This document shows, piece after piece, positions 1-16,012 of a stretch of 64,000 bases of DNA; the stretch's first letter is position 1, and each line of letters opens with the position of its first letter. Location of the stretch: contig NZ_CP040174.1 of assembly GCF_007858535.1 (NCBI RefSeq), forward strand, positions 3,162,001-3,226,000, read 5' to 3'. This stretch comes from Arthrobacter sp. UKPF54-2. Lineage in GTDB: Bacteria > Actinomycetota > Actinomycetes > Actinomycetales > Micrococcaceae. A model generated the notes under the pieces. The model was not told the origin of the DNA, searched no databases, and was given only the letters and a program-made list of their open reading frames with translations. The position numbers and the translations under genes were made by a program.

Positions 1-1141
1 GCGCGGAGTCACCGGACTGGGTGAAGGTACAGATGTACTTTGCTTCCAGCTGGTCGGCGATTTCGACGGCGGCACGGGTGATCGCGCCGCCGCGGGTCTT
101 AGGCTTGGTGCCCAGCGGCGGGACGCGCTCCAGGCCGTGGACCTCGGTGGATTCGATGATCCGGGCCATGGTCTTGACGGTCTCTATCGGGTACTTGCCC
201 ACGCTGGTCTCGCCCGAGAGCATCACGGCGTCGGCGCCGTCGAGCACAGCGTTGGCGCAGTCGGAGGCCTCGGCGCGCGTCGGGCGCGGGTTGTCGATCA
301 TGGATTCGAGCACCTGGGTGGCCACAATGACCGGCTTCGCCCAGCGGCGGGCGAGCTCGACGGCGCGCTTCTGCACGATCGGCACTTCCTCGAGCGGGAG
401 CTCCACGCCGAGGTCGCCGCGGGCCACCATAATGGCGTCGAAGGCGTCGATGATTTCCGGGAGCTGCTCCACGGCCTGCGGCTTTTCGATCTTGGCGATC
501 ACCGGCACGCGGCGGCCTTCTTCGTCCATGATTTCGTGGACGCGCTTGATGTCCGAGGCGTCGCGGACGAACGACAGGGCCACCATGTCCACACCGCGGC
601 GCATGGCCCAGCGCAGGTCGTCCTCGTCCTTTTCGCTCAGCGCGGGGACGTTGACGGCGACGCCGGGCAAGTTGATGCCCTTGTTGTTGGACACGTAGCC
701 GCCCACGGTCACGGTGGCGACGACCTTGACGTCGTCGACCTCAACGGCGCGCAGGGCGACCTTGCCATCGTCGATCAGCAGTGCATCCCCGGGGTTGACG
801 TCCTCGGTAAGGCTCTTGAGCGTCGTGGAGCAGATGTCCTTGGTGCCGGGGACGTCCTCGGTGGTGATCGTGAAGGTGTCACCGACGGCGAGCAGGTGCG
901 GGCCGTCCACAAAGCGGCCGAGGCGGATCTTCGGGCCCTGCAGGTCGGCCATGATGGCGACGGCCTTGCCGAGCTGCCCGGCGGCCTTGCGCACGTTGTC
1001 GTATGTGTTGTCGTGCACGGAGTAGTCTCCGTGGCTCATGTTCATCCGGGCCACATCGACCCCGGCTTCCAGCACGGCGAGCGTGTTCTCGAAGCTCGCG
1101 ATCGCCGGTCCGAAGGTGGCCACAATTTTAGCGCGTCTCAT
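1..1141 (-). CDS. pyk: Pyruvate kinase (3' end outside window)
   Basis: Catalyses phosphoenolpyruvate plus ADP to pyruvate plus ATP, the last step of glycolysis, in the cytoplasm. The 380 visible residues start MRRAKIVATFGPA and cover most of the TIM barrel and the inserted B domain. Family motifs are present: RMNMSHG near 32-38, DLQGPKIRLG at 66-75, the active-site AKIEKP at 216-221, then MVARGDLGVELP near 238-249 and an LSGETSVGKYP segment further on. The C-terminal allosteric domain lies beyond position 1. The start is the only ATG next to the conserved N-terminus, preceded by a purine-rich AGGGTAGG stretch. The gene follows gltD by 92 nt in the same direction but is probably its own unit. 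Identification is secure. Confidence 0.97.
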   Translation of the reverse strand, partial: MRRAKIVATFGPAIASFENTLAVLEAGVDVARMNMSHGDYSVHDNTYDNVRKAAGQLGKAVAIMADLQGPKIRLGRFVDGPHLLAVGDTFTITTEDVPGTKDICSTTLKSLTEDVNPGDALLIDDGKVALRAVEVDDVKVVATVTVGGYVSNNKGINLPGVAVNVPALSEKDEDDLRWAMRRGVDMVALSFVRDASDIKRVHEIMDEEGRRVPVIAKIEKPQAVEQLPEIIDAFDAIMVARGDLGVELPLEEVPIVQKRAVELARRWAKPVIVATQVLESMIDNPRPTRAEASDCANAVLDGADAVMLSGETSVGKYPIETVKTMARIIESTEVHGLERVPPLGTKPKTRGGAITRAAVEIADQLEAKYICTFTQSGDSA

Positions 1142-1233
1142 ATACCTACCCTAGTTGTCTCTTGGTTGTTTTAAGTTGTCGCGGGGACGAACGGCCGGTG
1201 TCCGGCACGGGCCTGGCGGGCGCCGGGACCGGG

Positions 1234-7300
<6,067 letters not shown>

Positions 7301-7401
7301 GGGAGACGTCCTTCCTCCTGATCGTGCGTATGGGAGGGACAACATTGGCCCGAATCGGTGCGCCGGTGTGACGGGCGCAACAACGTGATTTTCCTACTCG
7401 A

Positions 7402-7431
7402 ATTGTAGGCCAGCGCCGCTTTCTGCACTAA
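7402..7431 (-). promoter_or_regulatory. Candidate promoter of gltBD
   Basis: On the minus strand a TTAGTG hexamer (7426-7431) and a TACAAT hexamer (7402-7407) are separated by 18 nt. The second matches the -10 consensus at five of six positions. Transcription would start near 7395 and leave a leader of roughly 95 nt before the gltB ATG. The rest of the 263-nt gap between lgt and gltB shows nothing else recognisable. Confidence 0.4.
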
Positions 7432-7563
7432 CAGTTACGCGGGCCGCCGGCCCGGGTTTGCATGGCGTCCAGCTGTCTGCTGTCCGTTGCCACCCTGATG
7501 CCACGACGCTGTGGACTCGGGCCCAGCCGGCGGTCGCCCTGCAGCCCGATTTCCGGTGCTGAG

Positions 7564-8829
7564 CTACTTGGTGCCCTCAGCCTCCGGCGCGGTTCCGGAG
7601 GCCCGGTGGCCGGGTGCTCCGGCGTCGGGTTCTCCCTGGGCGGCTTTGCTGCCGCCGGTGGATTCCGCGGCGGCAACGGCCGGAGCCGGAGCGCGGCGCG
7701 GACCGCTTTGGTTCTCCGGGAGATTATCACGCGACTCATTATCTGAGACAGCAGAGTCCGCATGGCGGACAGGGACCGCGACCTTCGCGTCGTCATGTTC
7801 GACGGCGTCCCGCTCGCCGTCGTGTTCGACGGCGTCGGCCCGTTCATCCACCTCCGCGTCGTCGTCGGCGTCGACCTTATCGGCGTCGGTCGCCGCGTCG
7901 CTGTCCTCCGTCGCGGCTGCCGGTTCGGGCTCCCGGCCCGGCAGGTAGGGGGTGTCCGGGACGTCACGCTTGCGCAGGCCCAGGACAATGAACGTCACCA
8001 CGGCTGCGAGGAGCACAAAGATGCTGGTCCAGACGTTGAGCCGGGTGGTGATGCCGAAGAGGTTGATCTGCTCGGCGTCGTCGATCCGCATGGCTTCGAT
8101 CCAGACGCGGCCCAGCGTGTAGTAGATGGCGTAGAGCCAGAACAGCCGTCCGCGGCGGAAGTGGAAGCGGCGGTCCAGAAGGAGCAGTATGCCGACTCCC
8201 ACGAGGTTCCAGACGGACTCGTAGAGGAACGTGGGGTGGAACAGGGTGTCGGCGGGCATGCCGGCCGGGAAGTTGGGGTTGTCGGCGTCGATCTGCAGTC
8301 CCCAGGGCAGCGTGGTGGGGCCGCCGAAAAGTTCCTGGTTGAAGTAGTTGCCCCAACGGCCGATCGCCTGGGCCAGCAGCAGGCCCGGCGCCGCGGCGTC
8401 CACGAACGCGCTGAGCTTCACGCCGGCCCGGCGGCAGCCGATCCAGGCGCCGAAGGCACCGAGTACCACGGCACCCCAAATGCCGAGGCCGCCGCGCTGG
8501 ATCTGCGGGATCAGGGACAGGTCGCCGGTGCCGTCGAAGCCCGGGCCGAAGTAGGCGTCCGGGGAGGACACCACGTGGTACAGCCGGCCGCCGATAATGC
8601 CAAAGGGGATCGCCCAGATGGCGATGTCCCAGACGCTGCCTTCAGGCGCGCCGCGGCGGGCCCAGCGCACCGACGTGAGCCAGAGCCCGGCGATGATGCC
8701 GGCGAGGATGCACAGCGCGTAGGCATGGATACGCAGGGACCCCCAGGGCAGCGGGATGTCGAAGCCGGACCAGTCCGGGCTCGGAATGCTCGCGGGAACC
8801 ATCGCTGCCGCATGGAGGACTGACTGCAT
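7564..8829 (-). CDS. lgt: Prolipoprotein diacylglyceryl transferase with long acidic C-terminal tail
   Basis: Integral membrane enzyme that moves diacylglyceryl from phosphatidylglycerol to the lipobox cysteine of prolipoproteins. Seven hydrophobic segments fill residues 30-285. Conserved residues are visible: GRLYH (H85), RWGNYFNQELFGG (R158, N161, E166) and GRVWIE (R241, E245). Residues after about 290 form a hydrophilic, Asp/Glu/Ala-rich extension ending at 421, with two DAVEHD copies near 332-346. Such tails vary among actinobacterial Lgt proteins and are not needed for the fold. The start lies 3 nt after the trpA stop, so it is co-transcribed with the trp genes. A second in-frame ATG at 8802 is possible. 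Confidence 0.95.
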   Translation of the reverse strand: MQSVLHAAAMVPASIPSPDWSGFDIPLPWGSLRIHAYALCILAGIIAGLWLTSVRWARRGAPEGSVWDIAIWAIPFGIIGGRLYHVVSSPDAYFGPGFDGTGDLSLIPQIQRGGLGIWGAVVLGAFGAWIGCRRAGVKLSAFVDAAAPGLLLAQAIGRWGNYFNQELFGGPTTLPWGLQIDADNPNFPAGMPADTLFHPTFLYESVWNLVGVGILLLLDRRFHFRRGRLFWLYAIYYTLGRVWIEAMRIDDAEQINLFGITTRLNVWTSIFVLLAAVVTFIVLGLRKRDVPDTPYLPGREPEPAAATEDSDAATDADKVDADDDAEVDERADAVEHDGERDAVEHDDAKVAVPVRHADSAVSDNESRDNLPENQSGPRRAPAPAVAAAESTGGSKAAQGEPDAGAPGHRASGTAPEAEGTK

Positions 8830-8832
8830 TAC

Positions 8833-9671
8833 TTACGCTTCTTCCTTGGTAAGGCCGGTACTGAGCTCTTTCGTCAAGGACGCTACCGCATCCACGCCGC
8901 CCTCACCGATTGCCGCGACGAGGGCCGTGCCGACGATTACTCCGTCCGCGTAGGCCGCGATTTCGCGGACGTGGCCGGCATTGGAGACGCCCAGGCCGAC
9001 GCAGACCCGTTCGGCGCCCGCAGCGTGGGCTGCGGCGACGACGTCCTTGGCGGCGGAGCTGACCGAGGTGCGGGCGCCGGTGACGCCCATGATCGAGACG
9101 GCGTAGACAAAGCCGCGGCTGGCATCCACCGTGCGTTTCATCCGTTCCGGCGAGGAGGACGGTGCCACGAGGAACACCCGGTCCAGTCCGTACTTGTCCG
9201 AGGCGGCCATCCATTCCGCGGCCTCGTCCGGGATGAGGTCCGGGGTGATGAGCCCCGCTCCCCCGGCTTCGGCCAGCTGGCGGGAGAACTCGTCGACGCC
9301 CATCCGGACCACGGGGTTCCAGTAGGTCATGACCAGGACCGCGGCCTCGGTCTTGCTGGTGATGCCCCGGACGACGTCGAACACCTGGCTGACGTGGAAG
9401 CCCTTGGCGAGGGCCTCAGTGGTGGCGGCCTGGATGACCTGGCCGTCCATCACCGGGTCGGAGTAGGGGATGCCGATCTCGATCAGGTCGGCGCCGTTTT
9501 CAGCCAGGGCAATGCCCGCGGCGATAGTGGCTTCGACACTGGGGTAGCCGGCGGGCAGGTAGCCGATGAGGGCTGCCCGGCCCTGGGCCTTGGCCCTGTC
9601 GATGGCTGCCGCGGACTTGCTGGCGCCGGGAGCCGTGCCCCCGGCGCTGGTTTCGGGGCTGTTCTCGGTGC

Positions 9672-9675
<4 letters not shown>
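8833..9675 (-). CDS. trpA: Tryptophan synthase alpha chain
   Basis: Cleaves indole-3-glycerol phosphate to indole and glyceraldehyde-3-phosphate, and channels indole to TrpB. The TIM-barrel protein has 280 residues. The catalytic acids appear in [14 protein letters not shown] as E66 and D73 (equivalents of E. coli Glu49 and Asp60). The GTG start at 9675 overlaps the trpB stop by 4 nt, indicating translational coupling; the residues before the conserved barrel form an Ala/Ser-rich lead of about 20 residues. The next gene, lgt, follows after 3 nt. Confidence 0.96.
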
Positions 9676-11045
<1,370 letters not shown>

Positions 11046-11125
11046 CCTGTTCCACTGCTATCTAGGTCTTCGGTGCCGCACGGGCGTACCGCGGTCTGCG
11101 GCCGGTTCCCCGGCCCGGCCGCGGG

Positions 11126-11941
11126 TCAGGACCGTGCGGCGATTTCTTCGGCTCCGGCGGCCATGAATTCGCCGATCCGTTCCCGCGGGGTCGCGTCGCT
11201 CACCAGCGCCTCGCCCACCAGGACGGCGTTGGCGCCGTTGGCCGCGTAGTGCCGGACGTCGTCGACGCCGCGGACACCGGATTCGCCCACAACGAGGGCT
11301 CCCGCGGGGATGCCGGCGGCGAGCTCCGCGAACACGGAGCGGTCGACGTCGAGCGTCTTGAGGTTCCGGACGTTGACGCCGATGATCCGCGCCCCGGCGG
11401 CGACGGCGCGTTCCACTTCGCCGGCCGTGTGGGTCTCCACGAGCACGTTCATTCCCAGCTCGCGGCTGAGGGCGCTGTACTCGCGCAGCTGCGCGTCGGA
11501 GAGCGAGGCGACGATCAGCAGGATCAGGTCGGCGCCGTGGGCACGGGCCTCCCAGATCTGGTACTCGTCGATCATAAAGTCCTTGCGCAGCAGCGGGACG
11601 TCCACGGCTGCCCGGACGGCGTCGAGGTCGGCCAGCGAGCCGTTGAAACGGCGCTGCTCGGTCAGGACGCTGATCACGGCCGCGCCGCCGTCGGCGTACT
11701 GCACGGCGAGGGAGGCCGGGTCCGCGATGCTCGCCAGCGCGCCCTTGGAGGGGCTGCGGCGCTTGATTTCGGCGATGACCTTGAGCTGCGTCCGGTCCGA
11801 CGGGCCGCCCAGGGCGGCCCACGCGTCGCGCGCCAGGGCCGCCGCCGCGGCACGGTCTTTCAGTTCGGCGAGCGTGACGAGGCGCTGGCGTGCCTCCATA
11901 TCCTCCCTGACACCGGCATTGATGTCATCGAGAACACTCAC
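11126..11941 (-). CDS. trpC: Indole-3-glycerol phosphate synthase
   Basis: Converts carboxyphenylamino-deoxyribulose phosphate to indole-3-glycerol phosphate. The 271-residue single-domain TIM barrel has the diagnostic IAEIKRRSPSKG, the LLRKDFMIDEYQI segment with a catalytic lysine, GVNVRNLKTLDVD and the late VGESGV phosphate-binding loop. No TrpF domain is fused and no trpF lies in the window; in actinobacteria PriA (HisA) normally supplies that step (established knowledge, not seen here). The gene starts 2 nt after the upstream small membrane-protein gene. Confidence 0.96.
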   Translation of the reverse strand: MSVLDDINAGVREDMEARQRLVTLAELKDRAAAAALARDAWAALGGPSDRTQLKVIAEIKRRSPSKGALASIADPASLAVQYADGGAAVISVLTEQRRFNGSLADLDAVRAAVDVPLLRKDFMIDEYQIWEARAHGADLILLIVASLSDAQLREYSALSRELGMNVLVETHTAGEVERAVAAGARIIGVNVRNLKTLDVDRSVFAELAAGIPAGALVVGESGVRGVDDVRHYAANGANAVLVGEALVSDATPRERIGEFMAAGAEEIAARS

Positions 11942-11943
11942 TC

Positions 11944-12231
11944 CTAGTGGCCGGAGTTCTTCAGCTTGCTGCCGCCGACGCCGTAACCGGCCTTGCGCAT
12001 GGCAAAGCCCACCACGAGGCCGACCAGCATGACGGCCGCACCGGCGATGAAGATCGGGGTGTTGGCGATCACGAAGGCGATGGCTGCGATGAGCGCGCCG
12101 ACCAGCATGATGATCACGGTGGTCCAGGCCGCCGGGCTGTTGCCGTGGCCGGTGGGCTCGCTGTGGTCGACGCCGTCGTAGACGCCGGTGCCGGCGGCGG
12201 GCTTGGGTGCGGAAACAGGGGCTTTGCTCAT
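11944..12231 (-). CDS. Small two-helix membrane protein in the trp cluster (DUF6704-like)
   Basis: A 95-residue protein with a polar N-terminus containing HGNSPAAWTTV, two hydrophobic helices at about 37-57 and 61-80, and a basic, glycine-rich tail. From memory it matches the family called DUF6704, found next to trp genes in Micrococcales; the name is a recall and the function is unknown. It lies between the Trp-associated membrane protein and trpC, 2 nt from trpC, so it is almost certainly expressed with tryptophan synthesis. I cannot assign a role. Confidence 0.75.
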   Translation of the reverse strand: MSKAPVSAPKPAAGTGVYDGVDHSEPTGHGNSPAAWTTVIIMLVGALIAAIAFVIANTPIFIAGAAVMLVGLVVGFAMRKAGYGVGGSKLKNSGH

Positions 12232-12357
12232 GGAATTCTCCTCAGGATCAATACTGCTTACATTCTGCCATTTTTTGGCGGCGCCATTGGCCGCGCTACC
12301 GGGCGCCCGGTCCGCGCGCTGCCCGGCGCGTTGCCGGGCCTCGCCCGCGGCCGCGGC

Positions 12358-12984
12358 TCAGGTGGGGTCGTCGCCGCGGGAGAGCCGGTCCCAGCTGTCG
12401 ATCTCGTCGGCCGGCTGCGCGGGGCCGGTCACGGCGCCGGTGGCGGCGGCGTCGTACTTCGTCCGGCTCTTCCAGTACCGTCCGGCGGGCACGATCGCGA
12501 GGGCGCTGATCCCCAGCAGGGCACCGGCGGCGACGGCGAGGACCGGGAACGCAGTGAGCGCCACCTGGACGTTGCTGCCGCTGATGCCGGTGGCGGCGGC
12601 GATGGATCCCTGCGCCGCGGCCAGCGGGTCGGCCAGGACCGTCACGGCAGCGGCGACGATGCCGGCGGCGGCGAGCAGGATGATCGCGGTGATCACCCAG
12701 CGGGCGATGCGCCCCGCGATCGATGCGGCGAGTCCGCCGGCCAGGGCCACCAGGGCGAGGGCGGTCACCGTGGTGGCGGCCTTGCTGCCCTGGACCTGCA
12801 GGCCGTTCTGGCTGACGCCCTGGCCGAGCTGGCCGGGATCGAGCTGGACCGTCAGCCAGGTCTGGGTGGTGGTGCCGAAGACGGCCAGCGCCAGTGCGGC
12901 GATGACCAGCACCAGGGTGGACTTCCGGGCCCAGCGCGGAACGGCCGGGCTGGTGCTCTTGATGGTGCCCGCGGCGCCGGTCAT
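12358..12984 (-). CDS. Trp biosynthesis-associated membrane protein (TIGR02234-like)
   Basis: A 208-residue integral membrane protein with four strongly hydrophobic stretches (about 22-42, 72-91, 94-115 and 144-165). Between the first two is a short exported-looking loop containing TWLTVQLDPGQ, typical of the actinobacterial Trp_oprn_chp family. The cytoplasmic tail is charged and ends DSWDRLSRGDDPT. Its start overlaps the trpE stop by 4 nt. The family is known only by its association with trp operons; a transport or complex-assembly role is guesswork. Confidence 0.85.
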   Translation of the reverse strand: MTGAAGTIKSTSPAVPRWARKSTLVLVIAALALAVFGTTTQTWLTVQLDPGQLGQGVSQNGLQVQGSKAATTVTALALVALAGGLAASIAGRIARWVITAIILLAAAGIVAAAVTVLADPLAAAQGSIAAATGISGSNVQVALTAFPVLAVAAGALLGISALAIVPAGRYWKSRTKYDAAATGAVTGPAQPADEIDSWDRLSRGDDPT

Positions 12985-14549
12985 GGCTGCTCCGTCCCGG
13001 CGTCGGGAACGGTGTCCGCGGTGATATTGCGCAGTGACTGCGCCGTGTGCACGGCCCGCATTGGGGCGGCGGCCTTGTTGACGGTCTCGAGCGCCTCGGT
13101 GGCGTTGACGGAGTCGGCCACGATGCCGCCGCCGGCCTGCACGTAGGCGCGGCCCTCGCGGAGCAGCGCGGAGCGGATGGCGATGGCCATGTCCATGTCG
13201 CCGGCGAAGTCGAGGTAGCCCACCACGCCGCCGTAGATGCCGCGGCGGTGGGGTTCCAGTTCGTCCAGCAGGCGCAGCGCGCGCGGTTTGGGGGCGCCGG
13301 AGAGCGTGCCGGCCGGGAAGGTGGCCTTGAGCACGTCATAGGCGGTGGCCGTCGGTGCGAGTTTGCCCACCACCGTGGAGACCAGGTGCATGATGTGGCT
13401 GAAACGCTCCACTTCCATGAACTGGGTGACGTCGACGGTTCCGGCCACGCACACCTTGGAGAGGTCGTTGCGGGACAGGTCCACCAACATGAGATGCTCG
13501 GCGCGTTCCTTCTGGTCCGCGAGGAGTTCCTCGGCGAGGGCCTTGTCCGCCTCGATCGTCTTGCCGCGCGGCCGGGAGCCGGCGATCGGGTGGGTGATGA
13601 CTTCCTCGCCGGTGACCGTCACGAGGGCCTCCGGGGAGGACCCGACGATCGAGTACTGGCGCCCGCCGGCGTCCTCGAGGCTGAAGATGTACATGTAGGG
13701 GCTGGGGTTGGTGTTCCGCAGGACCCGGTAGACGTCCAGCGGGTCGGCGCCGCAGTCCATTTCGAAGCGGCGCGAGATCACCACCTGGAAGACTTCGCCG
13801 TCGACGATCGCTTCCTTGCCGCGGTCCAGGGCGGCGAGGTAGTCGTTTTCGTCCCAGCGTTCCTGCACGCTCGAGGCGAAGTCGAGCGCGGCGGGCTGCA
13901 GCACGGAGACGGGCTGCTCTGTGGGGGCGCTGACCTTTGCCAGCAGCGCCTTCACCCGGGCGACGGCGTCGTGCCAGGCTTCGTCGACGCGTTCGGAGCT
14001 GTTGTTGAAGTTGATCGCGTTGGCGATCAGCAGCACCGTGCCGTCCATGTTGTCGTGCACGGCCATGTCGGTGACGAGGTTCAGCGCCATTTCCGGCAGG
14101 TCCAGGTCGTCCTCGGGCGGGCTGGTGAGCTTTTCCCAGTGCCGGACGGTTTCCCAGCCCAGGAACCCCACCAGGCCGGAGGTGAACGGCGGCAGGCCGT
14201 CGAAACGCTCGGTGTGCAGCGCCTTCACGGTGTCCCGGATGGCGTCCACCGGGCTGCCATCCAGCGGGACACCGACGGGCGGCTCGCCGAGCCAGTGCGC
14301 CTGCCCGTCCTTGGTGGTCAGGGTGGCGCGGGACCGCGCGCCGATGAAGGAGTAGCGGGACCAGGCGCCGCCCACCGCGGCGGACTCCAACAGGAAGGTT
14401 CCCGGCTGGCCCTGGGCGAGTTTTCGGTACAGCCCGATCGGGGTTTCGGCGTCAGCGAGCACCTTCAGCCGGACCGGGATGACGCGGCTGTGGCCAGCGA
14501 GCTCCCGGAACTCGTCCAGGCCGGGGCTGATGATTCCAAGGTCCTGCAT
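12981..14549 (-). CDS. trpE: Anthranilate synthase component I
   Basis: Makes anthranilate from chorismate with ammonia supplied by TrpG, which is not in this window. The 522-residue protein has an N-terminal LLESA segment of the kind used for tryptophan feedback binding. Chorismate-binding motifs follow: VVISRRFE, the IAGSRPRG loop, HLMLVDLSRNDL and the GTLSGAPKPRA/YGGVVGYLDF region near the C-terminus. It begins 90 nt after the hisI stop, with AGGCGGA upstream of the ATG. I found no obvious leader peptide or attenuator in that gap. Confidence 0.96.
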   Translation of the reverse strand: MQDLGIISPGLDEFRELAGHSRVIPVRLKVLADAETPIGLYRKLAQGQPGTFLLESAAVGGAWSRYSFIGARSRATLTTKDGQAHWLGEPPVGVPLDGSPVDAIRDTVKALHTERFDGLPPFTSGLVGFLGWETVRHWEKLTSPPEDDLDLPEMALNLVTDMAVHDNMDGTVLLIANAINFNNSSERVDEAWHDAVARVKALLAKVSAPTEQPVSVLQPAALDFASSVQERWDENDYLAALDRGKEAIVDGEVFQVVISRRFEMDCGADPLDVYRVLRNTNPSPYMYIFSLEDAGGRQYSIVGSSPEALVTVTGEEVITHPIAGSRPRGKTIEADKALAEELLADQKERAEHLMLVDLSRNDLSKVCVAGTVDVTQFMEVERFSHIMHLVSTVVGKLAPTATAYDVLKATFPAGTLSGAPKPRALRLLDELEPHRRGIYGGVVGYLDFAGDMDMAIAIRSALLREGRAYVQAGGGIVADSVNATEALETVNKAAAPMRAVHTAQSLRNITADTVPDAGTEQP

Positions 14550-14639
14550 GGCTGTTGTGTTCCGCCTGTTCTCTTGCTCTGTTGCTCGGGAAATGCCGGG
14601 GCGCTGGGTGGCCCGGGCCTGCGCCGCGGATGCGGCGGG

Positions 14640-15032
14640 TCAGTCCGCGTTGCCGACGACGGCGTCCAGCGCGCGCCCGTCGAAGCACGTCCGCGTTCCG
14701 GTGTGGCAGGCCGCGCCGACCTGGTCGACCCGGACCAGCAGCGCGTCGCCGTCGCAGTCCAGCGCGAGGGACTTCACCCACTGCACGTGGCCGGAGGTGT
14801 CGCCCTTGCGCCAGTATTCCTGCCGCGAGCGGGAGTAGAAGGTGACCCGCCCGGTGGTCATGGTGCGGTGCAGCGCCTCGTCATCCATCCAGCCGAGCAT
14901 CAGCACCTCGTTGGTGTCGAACTGCTGGACGATCGCGGCCACCAGGCCGGCACTGTCCCGTTTCAGGGATTCGGCCAGGCCGGCAGGGAGCGGAGTTTCG
15001 CTGACGGGGGCGGGGGCGGGCTGCTCAGACAT
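14640..15032 (-). CDS. hisI: Phosphoribosyl-AMP cyclohydrolase
   Basis: Opens the purine ring of phosphoribosyl-AMP in histidine synthesis (third step). The 130-residue monofunctional protein has the [17 protein letters not shown] motif and the metal-binding [12 protein letters not shown] plus CHTGTRTCF segments. The chosen ATG at 15032 begins MSEQPAPAP; an in-frame extension to 15143 has no similarity I recognise and runs into the promoter region of the divergent gene. HisE is a separate gene at 19873-20136. Position immediately upstream of trpE suggests a joint his-trp transcript. Confidence 0.94.
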   Translation of the reverse strand: MSEQPAPAPVSETPLPAGLAESLKRDSAGLVAAIVQQFDTNEVLMLGWMDDEALHRTMTTGRVTFYSRSRQEYWRKGDTSGHVQWVKSLALDCDGDALLVRVDQVGAACHTGTRTCFDGRALDAVVGNAD

Positions 15033-15176
15033 CAGCTCAAGTCTAGTGCCTTCGGGCCGGTGGCCGCCCGGCGTTGGCGGCCCCGCGCTTAACATGCGCA
15101 CCATTAGCCTGCTGCGGCCAAAACGGCGGGGCTTCCTGTGCACACCGGCGGGCGTCTCGTGCTAGTTTCACAAGTG

Positions 15177-15821
15177 ATGCATTTCGTCGATCCGTCCCGA
15201 GAAGTCCTGGCCGAAACCCTGCTGGCGGCCGGTCCTGACTCCCCCACGCTCTGCAGGGGCTGGCAGACGCGTGATCTCGCCGCGCACCTGTACCTGCGGG
15301 AGCGTAAGGCCCGCGTGGGGCTGGGGCTGCTGATCAAGCGGCTGTCCAAGGCCTCGGACCAGGCCACGGCCGAACTCGCCGCCACAATCAGGACCCCGGA
15401 GGCCTACGCCCGGCTGGTCAACACCTTCCGGTCCGGGCCGCCCGCGCTCTCGCCGATGCGGATCAAGGCCCTGGACGAGAGTTCCAACCTGATCGAATAC
15501 TTCGTCCACACCGAGGACGTCCGCCGCGCGGTGGACCGCTGGGCGCCGCGCGCCCTGGACGAGGCCTACTCCGACGCGCTCTGGGACGAACTGGTCAAGC
15601 GCGCCGCCATCCTCTACCGCGGCGTGGACCTGGGCATTGTCTTGGTGAGCCCGTCCGGCCCCCGGCATGTGGCCAAGCGCGCCCCCGTCTCTGTGGCTAT
15701 CGTGGGCGAACCGGGCGAACTGCTGATGCACGCCCACGGCCGGACCCGGCACGCCCTGGTGACGTTCGAGGGCCAGCCCGACGCCGTCGCACTGCTGCAG
15801 TCCGCCGAGGTCGGACTCTAA
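15177..15821 (+). CDS. TIGR03085 family metal-binding protein
   Basis: A 214-residue protein that I recognise as the actinobacterial TIGR03085 family, related to DinB/mycothiol-dependent maleylpyruvate isomerase N-terminal domains. It begins MHFVDPSREVLAETL and contains LCRGWQTRDLAAHLYLRE with a histidine typical of the metal site, then NLIEYFVHTEDVRRA with a second histidine. Substrate and reaction are unknown. The ATG at 15177 is chosen because the family starts here; 13 further in-frame codons upstream are unlikely. It is transcribed away from hisI, with 144 nt between the two starts. Confidence 0.8.
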   Translation: MHFVDPSREVLAETLLAAGPDSPTLCRGWQTRDLAAHLYLRERKARVGLGLLIKRLSKASDQATAELAATIRTPEAYARLVNTFRSGPPALSPMRIKALDESSNLIEYFVHTEDVRRAVDRWAPRALDEAYSDALWDELVKRAAILYRGVDLGIVLVSPSGPRHVAKRAPVSVAIVGEPGELLMHAHGRTRHALVTFEGQPDAVALLQSAEVGL

Positions 15822-15847
15822 GGCCCACCAAAAGGGCCCCTGGATCC

Positions 15848-15875
15848 GGTTGGCCGCCGACTCCGGCGACCAACC
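15848..15875 (+). terminator. Stem-loop after the TIGR03085 gene
   Basis: GGTTGG and CCAACC arms enclose CGCCG and CGGCG arms around an ACTC loop, with one unpaired base on each side. The stem begins 27 nt after the stop codon. There is no clear U-tract, so termination is only a suggestion. Confidence 0.35.
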
Positions 15876-16012
15876 GCGTGCCTTGTGACGCGGAGGCCAG
15901 CCGAACGTCCGGAAGCAATGCCAGTTCCGTGGCACCCGTTGCCTCTCGCTTATCCGTAGAATGCACGGTACCTTGTGCGTACGGCGGAAGACACCCGCCA
16001 GAGAGCTACGCC

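Noticed and set aside
14550..14639. Trp attenuator or leader peptide before trpE
   Set aside because: The 90-nt gap has no small frame with tandem Trp codons and no competing hairpins followed by a U-tract.
13047..15092. Open frame of 681 codons on the plus strand opposite trpE and hisI
   Set aside because: Both opposite genes are complete and well conserved; the frame is a composition artefact.
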